Assembly: GCF_017873605.1 (NCBI RefSeq)
Contig: NZ_JAGGKI010000004.1
Location: 388,182 to 452,181, forward strand
DNA: 64,000 nucleotides
Origin: Paenibacillus lactis
GTDB taxonomy: Bacteria; Bacillota; Bacilli; Paenibacillales; Paenibacillaceae
Direction: 5' to 3'
Positions 35,826 through 45,405 of this stretch are shown here, one piece after another. The position numbers and the translations under genes were made by a program. How positions within the stretch are numbered: position 1 is the first letter of the stretch; the number at the start of each line of letters is the position of its first letter. The notes below the pieces were generated by a model. The model was not told the DNA's origin, made no database searches, and worked only from the letters and a program-made list of their open reading frames with translations.

Positions 35826-37382
35826 TTATTTATAATATGATTGCAATTGCTCTTTAAGACCTAACGGATTGCTCAAAATGTTCTCCGCACGGAAGAAGAT
35901 GCTGCCTTTGATCTCAGAAAATCCTCGATTGTACTTCAGCTGATTGATAATTTCCGATGCGCTCTGCCATCCGACCTCGGACGTCCCGAGCTTGTATGGG
36001 GCATGGCCGATCAACAGATCGACGCCCGTGCCTTTTACCTCGTTCACCCACCAGTCCACCAGCTTATCGTAATCAACCGTTGAATTGCTCATGCTCCAAT
36101 AGATCTGCGGGGCAACGTAATCGATCCAGCCATTCTGGATCCAGGCTCTAACATCGGCATACATGCTGTCGTAGGCGGTTACGCCCGCTTTCGTATCGGA
36201 CCCTGTCTTGTCCACGGAGGCGTTCCTCCACACACCGAACGGGCTGATGCCGAACTCGACGCCCGGCTTGGACTCGTGTATCGATTGGCCTAAAGAAGCT
36301 ACAAAATCATTGATGTTCGCCCGCCGCCAATCGCCGATGTTCGTATACGAACCATCATTATACAAGCGGTAAGCTGCGTCGTCTTTAAAGGTCGTATTGG
36401 ACGGATAGAAGTAATCGTCCAGATGCACCCCATCGATATCATATTGATCTACAACCTCCATGATCGTGTCGATAATATGTTGGCGCGCATCCGGAATTCC
36501 CGGATTGATGTACAGCTGCTTGCCGGTGTTTACGATCCAGTCCGGATGCGCAAGGGCGACATGGGACGGATCCAGCGACGCGGTCAGCACGTCGGTGTTG
36601 GCCCGGAACGGGTTAAACCACGCGTGGAAGTCCATATTCCGTTTGTGCGTCTCTTCGACCATGAAAGCAACCGGATCATAGCCCGGGTCCGCCCCTTGTA
36701 TCCCCGTCAGCACCTTTGACCAAGGAACGAGCTCCGATGGATACAGGGCATCCCCGGCCGGACGAACCTGAACGTATACGGTGTTGATGCCGACTTCCTG
36801 GAGAGAATCCAGGAGCGCGATGTATTCTGCTTTCTGCTGTTCGCTCGTGCTCTTAGGCGACGGCCAGTCGAGATTAAATACCGTCGAAATCCAAGCTCCT
36901 CTTACCTCTTCGACCGTAGAGACGGGCGGGGGGGTAACCTCGGAGCCCGAGAAGAGCGAAATCCGCTGCGCCGATTGGTTCCACTCTACCTTCAAGCCAA
37001 GATTTTCGCTGATGAATCGGAGGGGTACCATAACACGGCTCTGCTTGATCTGAACCGAAGCGTCCAGCGCAACCGCTGATCCGTTCACCAATGCGGAGGT
37101 TTTGCCCGAGGTCAACTGCAGGGTGTTGCCGTCTTTACGGATCGTTACCGTCCGTTTGGACTGTTCCCAGACGACCGAAGCGCCAAGTCCTTCGCTGATG
37201 ACCCGGGTCGGAACCATTGTCACGTTCACTTTTGGCAGTATGTATGGGGATACGTCACTTTCCAGCTTCACGCCGTCCAGCTGTATGCTGATACCAGCCG
37301 ACTTCGCCTGTGCTGTGGAGACTACCGACGGGAGACATAATAGCAGCATGATCAATACAAGTAACCATCGCCGAAGCTTCAT
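35826..37382 (-). CDS. Secreted GH10-like (DUF187) protein with N-terminal stalk domain
   Basis: 518 residues. A signal peptide (1-26, ending in AQA) is followed by a copper amine oxidase N-like beta domain (about 30-150) of the kind common in Paenibacillus surface proteins, then the family-10-like glycosidase barrel from EVRGAWISTVFNLDWPSPK onward, as in YngK. The segment YDIDGVHLDDYFYP carries candidate acidic residues. Probably acts on a cell-wall or external polysaccharide; substrate unknown. It is inserted between mntR and yqhO compared with B. subtilis. Confidence 0.88.
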   Translation of the reverse strand: MKLRRWLLVLIMLLLCLPSVVSTAQAKSAGISIQLDGVKLESDVSPYILPKVNVTMVPTRVISEGLGASVVWEQSKRTVTIRKDGNTLQLTSGKTSALVNGSAVALDASVQIKQSRVMVPLRFISENLGLKVEWNQSAQRISLFSGSEVTPPPVSTVEEVRGAWISTVFNLDWPSPKSTSEQQKAEYIALLDSLQEVGINTVYVQVRPAGDALYPSELVPWSKVLTGIQGADPGYDPVAFMVEETHKRNMDFHAWFNPFRANTDVLTASLDPSHVALAHPDWIVNTGKQLYINPGIPDARQHIIDTIMEVVDQYDIDGVHLDDYFYPSNTTFKDDAAYRLYNDGSYTNIGDWRRANINDFVASLGQSIHESKPGVEFGISPFGVWRNASVDKTGSDTKAGVTAYDSMYADVRAWIQNGWIDYVAPQIYWSMSNSTVDYDKLVDWWVNEVKGTGVDLLIGHAPYKLGTSEVGWQSASEIINQLKYNRGFSEIKGSIFFRAENILSNPLGLKEQLQSYYK

Positions 37383-37462
37383 TTCTATTAATCCTCCGAA
37401 AATATGAAATTTGCAGGTAATGCTAACCTATGAACCCAACATCTTCAATATGCCTACCCGTT

Positions 37463-37495
37463 TAAAAAGACATCTGTCACAAGCGGACAGATGCC
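37463..37495 (-). terminator. Terminator of mntR
   Basis: CATCTGTC (37471-37478) and GACAGATG (37486-37493) form an 8-bp stem with a 7-base loop, followed on the minus strand by five T. It begins six bases past the mntR stop. Confidence 0.85.
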
Positions 37496-37498
37496 CCA

Positions 37499-37924
37499 TT
37501 ACGATTCGCTAACCAGTTCGTTATGAATGTCCCGCAGCTCCTGCAGCCGGTTCTCGTCCCGCTTGAAATACTCAACCAGCGTTTCGATACGCGTAATGGA
37601 ATCCCAGCTTAAATGATGCTCGATTCCTTCAACATCCCTATAGATATTTTCATCCTGAACACCGATCATTTCGAGGAATTCCTCGAGCAGATGGTGGCGC
37701 TCCATGAGCCGCTTGCCCATCTTCTTCCCTTTGCTGGTCAGTACCAAGCCGCGATATTTTTCATATATCAAATATTCGTCTTTGTCCAGCTTCTGAATCA
37801 TTTTCGTGACGGATGAGGGGTGAACCTCCAAGCCTTCGGCAATATCCGAAACGCGCGCATATCCCTTCTCGTCAATCAGTTTGTAGATGCGCTCCAAATA
37901 ATCCTCCATGCTAGGTGTCGGCAT
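37499..37924 (-). CDS. mntR: Manganese-responsive regulator MntR
   Basis: 141 residues, DtxR family. Winged helix at the N-terminus ([26 protein letters not shown]) and a dimerisation domain. All six metal ligands known for B. subtilis MntR are present at the same numbering: Asp8, Glu11, His77, Glu99, Glu102, His103. It represses manganese uptake genes when Mn2+ is bound. No manganese transporter gene is in the window; the nearby ABC importer looks zinc-specific. I see no MntR box here. Confidence 0.97.
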   Translation of the reverse strand: MPTPSMEDYLERIYKLIDEKGYARVSDIAEGLEVHPSSVTKMIQKLDKDEYLIYEKYRGLVLTSKGKKMGKRLMERHHLLEEFLEMIGVQDENIYRDVEGIEHHLSWDSITRIETLVEYFKRDENRLQELRDIHNELVSES

Positions 37925-38090
37925 CTTCTTCCCTCTCTCTTCTATAATTACATAACCTGTACCAAAACCTCAATTTACCTGCTCTTGTAATGATACATGT
38001 TTTTTAGACCTGTTGGCAAGTCCTGGCCCCCTGAATATCCCATCATTTACCAATATCCAAGAGCCTGGAGCCAAAAGGAGCCAAGCAGCA

Positions 38091-38804
38091 TCAAAATTTC
38101 AGCCATTCAGGCGTAATGCCCTGCAGCCAAATTGTGATTTTGTACATTTGGTCCGTAAACAGCAGGATCCCCATCAGGATCATCAATATGCCGCCCACCT
38201 TCATCAAGATGCTGGAATACTTCAAAATCCACCGCGTCGATCCGATGAAAAAGGCCAGAATAAAAAACGGTACGGCAAAGCCCAGCGAGTAAGATGTGAT
38301 CAGCGGAAACCATGTGCCGGGATCCGAAGCGGCAAGCGCGATAATCGCGGTCAGAATCGGTCCGACGCAAGGCGACCAGCCTGCGGCAAATCCGATTCCG
38401 AACAGAAAGGTTCCTATGTATCCGGTCGGCTTGGATTTAAAGTTGAATTTCCGGTCTTTCATCAAAAATCGGGGCTGGAAAATGCCGACCAGCATAAGCC
38501 CCATAACAATGATTAACAGCGCGGACAGCTGGCGGATCAGGTCCTGGTACTCCATGAAGAACTCCCCGAACAGCCCCGCTCCCCATCCAAGGGTGTAATA
38601 AACCGCCGAAAAACCAAGAATGAACGCAAGGGTATGCGTCATCGTCCGGAAGCGGACCTCCTTGCGGTTCTGCTCATTCTTCAAATCATTGACCGACATG
38701 CCGGTGATGATGGATAAATAAGACGGATATAACGGCAAGCAGCATGGGGATATAAAGGATGCGAATCCGGCTGCAAATGCGATGCCGACGTTAATATCAG
38801 CCAT
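38091..38804 (-). CDS. ccdA: Cytochrome c biogenesis protein CcdA
   Basis: 237 residues, six membrane helices. The two redox cysteines are in the expected places: SPCCLPLYPSYLS in helix 1 and GWSPCVGPIL in helix 4. It carries reducing power from thioredoxin across the membrane for cytochrome c maturation and spore-cortex thiol proteins. Its ribosome binding site (TAAGGAGG) overlaps the stop codon of znuB, 16 bp before the gene, so it is probably translated from the zinc-uptake transcript. Confidence 0.93.
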   Translation of the reverse strand: MADINVGIAFAAGFASFISPCCLPLYPSYLSIITGMSVNDLKNEQNRKEVRFRTMTHTLAFILGFSAVYYTLGWGAGLFGEFFMEYQDLIRQLSALLIIVMGLMLVGIFQPRFLMKDRKFNFKSKPTGYIGTFLFGIGFAAGWSPCVGPILTAIIALAASDPGTWFPLITSYSLGFAVPFFILAFFIGSTRWILKYSSILMKVGGILMILMGILLFTDQMYKITIWLQGITPEWLKF

Positions 38805-38820
38805 TGAATGTTAGACCTCC

Positions 38821-39627
38821 TTACGTCGTAAAACCCTTTTTGCCGACCAATGCGACGATGAGCAGGCCGATCAGCAGCAGTACAATCGTTGCTCCAGGCG
38901 CCAGGTTAAATACGCCGGCCAGCATCAAACCTCCGATGACGGCGATCTCCGAGATGACCACGGACAGAATGATCGAGCTCCGGAAGCTGCGTGCCAGAAG
39001 CAGGCTGATGGCAACCGGTATCGTCAGAAGCGCGGACACGAGCAGTGCGCCGACGATTTTGATCGCCGTGCTGACGACGAGCGCGGTCAATACCGTGATC
39101 ACCATGTTCATCACTTTGACCGGCAGTCCGCTGACGCTGGCAGCGTCCTCCTCGAAGCTTAACAGGAAAAATTCCTTAAGCAGCAGGAAGACCACGGCAA
39201 TGACGATAACGGTAACGCCGCCAACCATATATATATCCGTCGTATCCAAAGTGTAGATACTGCCGAACAGATAGCTCATGACATCCGTATTATAGCCCAT
39301 TCCCAGCGTGAAGAACAGCGACGCGAGCGCTACGCCGCCTGACATGATGATCGCAATGGACAGCTCGGCATAGCTCTTGTACGCCTTTCGCAGCTTCTCA
39401 ATCGCGAAGGATGCCGCAACCGCGAACACAAGCCCGGCAGCCAGCGGGTATACTTCAATCAGAAATCCGAGCGCAACGCCGGCAATCGTCACATGGGACA
39501 GCGTATCTCCGATCATGGACAGCCGGCGCAGCACAAGAAATATTCCGATGAGCGGTGCGGTGATGCCGATCAATATTCCCCCGACAAGCGCCCGCTGAAA
39601 AAAATCGCTTTGCAATATATCAAGCAA
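38821..39627 (-). CDS. znuB: Zinc ABC transporter permease ZnuB
   Basis: About 268 residues from a TTG at 39627, nine bases after AGAAGGAG; the ATG at 39651 has a poor ribosome binding site. ABC-3 family permease with eight predicted helices and the GDTLSHVTIAGVALG motif of metal importers. It forms the membrane channel for the ZnuA-ZnuC system. Zinc rather than manganese is inferred from the His-rich ZnuA and Zur-like boxes upstream. Confidence 0.92.
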   Translation of the reverse strand: MLDILQSDFFQRALVGGILIGITAPLIGIFLVLRRLSMIGDTLSHVTIAGVALGFLIEVYPLAAGLVFAVAASFAIEKLRKAYKSYAELSIAIIMSGGVALASLFFTLGMGYNTDVMSYLFGSIYTLDTTDIYMVGGVTVIVIAVVFLLLKEFFLLSFEEDAASVSGLPVKVMNMVITVLTALVVSTAIKIVGALLVSALLTIPVAISLLLARSFRSSIILSVVISEIAVIGGLMLAGVFNLAPGATIVLLLIGLLIVALVGKKGFTT

Positions 39628-39671
39628 TGACAACGTCTCCTTCTCTTGCATCCAATGAATTAATACCTAAT

Positions 39672-40421
39672 TTAAACGAGAGAATGCTGAAGATCCTCGA
39701 TCTCGCAGTTTTCGATCTCATGGGAATGCCGAACGAAAAACTGGATTTTTCCGTTATGCGATACCGGCGATTCTCCCAAATAATCCTTCACCATATCGAG
39801 ATCATGCGTGACCATCAGAAAGGTCATGTGGTGATGCGCATGCATATGGGTGATCAAGTCGAAAAAACCGGCCTGCGTCTCGGCGTCGATTCCGATTGTC
39901 GGCTCGTCCAATATGAGGAGATCCGGACGGTTGATCAGCGCGCGCGCGAGAAACACGCGCTGCTGCTGGCCGCCGGACAATGCGCCGATCCGCTTATCCG
40001 CAATATCCTGAATCCGCATAACCTCCAGGGCATCCTCGCATTTGCGGTGATCCTCGCGGCTGATGCGGCGGAACATCTTCTTACGGTTATATAATCCCGA
40101 AAGAACGACTTCCCGGACGGTAGCGGGAAAGAGCGGATTGAACGCATTTTTCTGCGGCACATAGCCGATGCGCTCCCAATCCCGGAATTTGCGGATCGGC
40201 TGGCCGAACAGCTCGATCGAGCCCTCCGCAGCCGGCAGAAGCCCGACGATCATCCGCAGCAAGGTGGTCTTGCCCGCTCCGTTCGAGCCGACAATGCCTA
40301 CAAAGTCCCGCTCTTTAATTGAGAAATTCAAGTCCTTAATCACCTTCTGATCCCGGTAATTAAAGGATACATTATCGATTTGTATAATCGTTTGGTGGCA
40401 ATCCTGTGCTGCCGGTTCCAT
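39672..40421 (-). CDS. znuC: Zinc ABC transporter ATPase ZnuC
   Basis: 249 residues. Walker A GSNGAGKT, signature LSGGQQQRVFLARAL, Walker B LLILDEPTIG and the H-loop in VTHDLD are all intact. The C-terminus has a His-containing stretch (HMHAHHHMT, HSHEIEN). It energises ZnuB. Gap of 44 bp (or 20) to znuB and about 100 bp after znuA. Confidence 0.94.
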   Translation of the reverse strand: MEPAAQDCHQTIIQIDNVSFNYRDQKVIKDLNFSIKERDFVGIVGSNGAGKTTLLRMIVGLLPAAEGSIELFGQPIRKFRDWERIGYVPQKNAFNPLFPATVREVVLSGLYNRKKMFRRISREDHRKCEDALEVMRIQDIADKRIGALSGGQQQRVFLARALINRPDLLILDEPTIGIDAETQAGFFDLITHMHAHHHMTFLMVTHDLDMVKDYLGESPVSHNGKIQFFVRHSHEIENCEIEDLQHSLV

Positions 40422-40525
40422 AACCTGGCCGCCTTTCTATCTTTAAATTTTGCTATCAAAATTTATGCAGCTTTTATACCCTGTAATGACAGGAAGAAGA
40501 GGGGACTTAGCTCCCCCCTTCTCTA

Positions 40526-41599
40526 TTATTGTAAGGCCTTCTTTAGATTTTGCAAATTTTTCTCCATAATCGTGAAGTAGTTCTCTCCGTTCTCCGCCTG
40601 CTCCTTCGTCAATCCCTCTACCGGGTTTAGGACAAGCGTCTCTACACCGGCCTCATTTGCAAGGGTCTTGGCCAGCTTATCCGACACAAGCTCCTCGAAG
40701 AATACGTAACGGAGCCCCTTTTCATTTACCGTTTTCGTCAAATTCACGATATCCTGCGCGCGCGGCTCGGCATCAGGGGACAATCCCATGATCGCGTGCT
40801 GCGTAAGCCCGTAGTCCCGGCATAGATATCCGAATGCTTGATGGGAGACGACGATGTCTTTCTTCGGAAGGCCGGACAATTGTTCGGTAAAATCCTGATC
40901 GAGCTTAGCAAGCTTATCCTTCAGCGCTTCATAACGCTGTTCGTACTGCGCTTTATGTTCCGGATCCGCATCGACCAGGCTGTTCTTGATATTCTCGGCC
41001 ATGATCAAGGCTGACTTCGGGCTCACCCATGTATGAGGATCGGTATGATGGCTGGTTCCTTCGGCTGTGCCCGACCCTGCGGCATGCTCTTCCGCTGCGG
41101 CCTCATCGTGACTGTGATCACGCTCTTCTTCTGCGGCCTCTCCGGCCGCTTCATGGCTGTGTTCATGTCCAGCCTCGTCACTGGCTCCATGATTATGGCC
41201 GTCATCTCCCTCGGCATCAATCAGTTGAATGCCTTGGCTTACCTCGACGGCCTTCACCTCGGAATCTTTATTCAGTCCCTTGAGAAATGAAGGAACCCAG
41301 CCTTCAAATCCGGCACCGTTATATAGAAACAACTGGGCCTTGGAGGCATTGACCATGTCCTGGCTTTTCGGCGTCCAATCATGCGGCTCGACTCCGGTCG
41401 GCAGCAGATTAACGACATTAACCTCTTCACCGCCAATTTCCTTCGTAAATTCATATATGGGATAGAAGGTCGTTATGACATTGATTTTCCCTTCCACAAT
41501 GCTGCCGCCGGATTTGCTGCCGCAGCCTGACACGATTAGCAGTGCCGACAGCAATGCTGCCATTCCCCATGTCCACTTCGCTTTCTTGTTCCTGCTCAT
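40526..41599 (-). CDS. znuA: Zinc-binding lipoprotein ZnuA
   Basis: 357 residues, cluster A-1 metal-binding protein. Lipobox LLIVSGCGS (Cys near residue 26) anchors it outside the membrane. A His/Asp/Glu-rich loop (about 130-185, with HNHGASDEAGHEHSHE and DHSHDEAAAEEH) is typical of zinc- rather than manganese-specific proteins. Binding-site histidines appear in EPHDWTP, HTDPHTWVSP and SHQAFGYL. Its promoter is bracketed by two Zur-box-like sites. Confidence 0.95.
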   Translation of the reverse strand: MSRNKKAKWTWGMAALLSALLIVSGCGSKSGGSIVEGKINVITTFYPIYEFTKEIGGEEVNVVNLLPTGVEPHDWTPKSQDMVNASKAQLFLYNGAGFEGWVPSFLKGLNKDSEVKAVEVSQGIQLIDAEGDDGHNHGASDEAGHEHSHEAAGEAAEEERDHSHDEAAAEEHAAGSGTAEGTSHHTDPHTWVSPKSALIMAENIKNSLVDADPEHKAQYEQRYEALKDKLAKLDQDFTEQLSGLPKKDIVVSHQAFGYLCRDYGLTQHAIMGLSPDAEPRAQDIVNLTKTVNEKGLRYVFFEELVSDKLAKTLANEAGVETLVLNPVEGLTKEQAENGENYFTIMEKNLQNLKKALQ

Positions 41600-41628
41600 G
41601 ATTCCCTCACCCGCTCCGTTCTATCTAA

Positions 41629-41698
41629 TCGTAAACATTACTAACAAGATTATAAGAGAAGAAAAACGAGATTGTCAACTACATCGTAACCGTTACTA
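41629..41698 (-). promoter_or_regulatory. znuA promoter with two Zur-box-like palindromes
   Basis: TTGACA (41673-41678), 18 bp, TATAAT (41649-41654) on the minus strand is a consensus sigma-A promoter. TCGTAAACATTACTA (41629-41643) lies at the start site and TCGTAACCGTTACTA (41684-41698) just above the -35; both resemble the Zur box TCGTAATNATTACGA. Confidence 0.8.
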
Positions 41699-41730
41699 TT
41701 AATTTTTTGCTCATATCGTTCCTTCCATAG

Positions 41731-41762
41731 AAAAAAGGCGTACCCGTTAACAGGGTACACCC
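41731..41762 (-). terminator. Terminator of metG
   Basis: Minus strand GGTGTACCC and GGGTACGCC form the stem with a 7-base loop, followed by six T. Confidence 0.88.
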
Positions 41763-41795
41763 TTCTAACCTTCTTCATTCAATTTCAAGCGCTAA

Positions 41796-44108
<2,313 letters not shown>

Positions 44109-44120
44109 ATTATAAAAGGG

Positions 44121-44291
44121 TTGATCAAAAAGTCGTCTTTTGATCACGAAGTGAGACAAGAAGTAACTCGGCATCGATTCTTGAATTCAGCCGGGCCTTC
44201 CGGTGCTCACGTACCCAAAACGTACGCTCCGCTCCTCAGTCCCTAGCTTCATCCAGCCTTCTTGGTGCTGAAAATCCCACTTTTTGATCTC
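44121..44291. repeat. 171-bp element with 11-bp terminal inverted repeats
   Basis: GATCAAAAAGT (44123-44133) and ACTTTTTGATC (44279-44289) are perfect inverted ends. Inside, CTTCTTG near one end pairs with CAAGAAG near the other, and GTACG hairpins lie between, so the whole can fold as a branched stem. No ORF. It lies between a promoter and the T-box, so it is transcribed in the metG leader if that promoter is used. Confidence 0.6.
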
Positions 44292-44309
44292 GATTAATAG
44301 GTTGTATCC

Positions 44310-44339
44310 ATTTTAATCAACCATAACAACGAGTGTCAA
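44310..44339 (-). promoter_or_regulatory. Strong sigma-A promoter upstream of the metG leader
   Basis: TTGACA (44334-44339), 18 bp, TAAAAT (44310-44315) on the minus strand. A second -10-like TATAAT (44109-44114) sits directly before the T-box but has no good -35. Confidence 0.65.
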
Positions 44340-44418
44340 GGTGTATCTTGCTCTTATGAACACAGCATGGGCAATTTCATAGAATTTATTCGCTCATCAT
44401 CTGGCAGCTTGCAACCGC

Positions 44419-44670
44419 CTATTCCATCGGTGCCGGCTCCTCGCCCTTCCGGGGCGGGACAAGATCGATCCCCCCGGGATGAAACGGGTGGCATCTGGCA
44501 ATCCGTTTAGCAGCCAGCCAGGAGCCCTTCAGAGCACCGTGAACTTCGATCGCTTCAAGGGCATAGGCTGAGCAAGTCGGATAGAAACGGCAGGTCGCCG
44601 GCTTTAATGGAGAGATGAATTTCCGATAGAAGTGGATCGGAACCTTCACCACCCGGCGTGCGGTGCTCAT
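44419..44670 (-). CDS. yidD: Membrane protein insertion efficiency factor YidD
   Basis: 83 residues from the ATG at 44670, which overlaps the stop of the Fur-family gene (ATGA). The conserved core [31 protein letters not shown], here residues about 10-40, carries the YidD cysteines, followed by [15 protein letters not shown]. Amphipathic membrane-associated protein that helps YidC-mediated insertion. No T-run hairpin follows it. Confidence 0.94.
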   Translation of the reverse strand: MSTARRVVKVPIHFYRKFISPLKPATCRFYPTCSAYALEAIEVHGALKGSWLAAKRIARCHPFHPGGIDLVPPRKGEEPAPME

Positions 44671-45134
44671 ACCTGTTGCTCCTGCTTTCCTTGGCCCTTG
44701 GCCGCCTGTCCGCCGGCATCCGCCTTGCAGCAATCGCGGCAGTAGCCGAACACCTCGAATTTGTGCTGGACGACTTGAAAATCGTCCGGCGCGTCGGTCA
44801 GCTGCATCGGACAGAACGTAATCGGGTACGTTTTCTGGCATTGCAGACAGATCATGTGATGATGGTGATGATCCTCGCTGCAGCGCCCTCTGAATTTGAT
44901 GCCTTCCTCAAACACAACCTGCTCCAGCAAGCCGAGCTCATACAGGACCCGCAAATTACGATATACCGTATCAAAGCTTAGCCCGCTGTACTTCCGGCCC
45001 ATATATTCATAAACGTCCTTGGCTGTCAGATAGCCCTCATGCTCTCCAAACAATTTGGCAAGCGTCTTTCGCTGATCGGTAATGCGCAGCCCATGTTCCG
45101 ACATGGCGTCAATAATCTGTTCCGTCGTAAGCAT
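44667..45134 (-). CDS. zur: Fur family transcriptional regulator, Zur-like
   Basis: 155 residues from the ATG at 45134, about ten bases after AGGAGG. Fur winged helix with [21 protein letters not shown], a histidine string ([10 protein letters not shown]), and two Cys pairs (CLQCQ, CRDC) forming the structural zinc site. The GLSFDT, CPM and HKFEVFG elements resemble B. subtilis Zur more than Fur or PerR. Zur-box-like sites before znuA support the zinc assignment. The tail after the last Cys pair is Gln/Lys-rich. PerR or Fur cannot be fully excluded. Confidence 0.85.
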   Translation of the reverse strand: MLTTEQIIDAMSEHGLRITDQRKTLAKLFGEHEGYLTAKDVYEYMGRKYSGLSFDTVYRNLRVLYELGLLEQVVFEEGIKFRGRCSEDHHHHHMICLQCQKTYPITFCPMQLTDAPDDFQVVQHKFEVFGYCRDCCKADAGGQAAKGQGKQEQQV

Positions 45135-45279
45135 ACGCAAGTGACCTCCTGTTCGTGTCAACTCCCTTAATAATGCCTGAAAAAACAGCCATCGTCAATG
45201 AAAGCGGTTATCCCTCCTGCCCGAACGTCAGTTTATGGCACTACGCTTGAGCCCGCAGCTGTATCCGCCATGAAGCCGG

Positions 45280-45327
45280 AAAGAGGCCGTCTTCGAAACC
45301 GTTATTTACGGTTCGAAAACAGCCTCC
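45280..45327 (-). terminator. Terminator of the surface protein gene
   Basis: Minus strand GAGGCTGTTTTCGAA and TTCGAAGACGGCCTC arms, with an ACGG/CCGT core, make a stem of about 20 bp; TTT follows. The rest of 45135-45405 holds nothing recognisable. Confidence 0.75.
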
Positions 45328-45405
45328 CCTGCACCAAAGAGCGGTCATGTTAGGATCGCTGTGCCCGGTGCTAACAACATTCATCGTTACAATTTCATCA
45401 TCTTA

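Noticed and set aside
37925..38090. MntR box near mntR
   Set aside because: No sequence close to the TTTGCCTTAAGG-type palindrome is present.
38821..41599. Manganese importer, suggested by nearby mntR
   Set aside because: The binding protein has a long His-rich loop and the promoter has Zur-box-like sites, both pointing to zinc.
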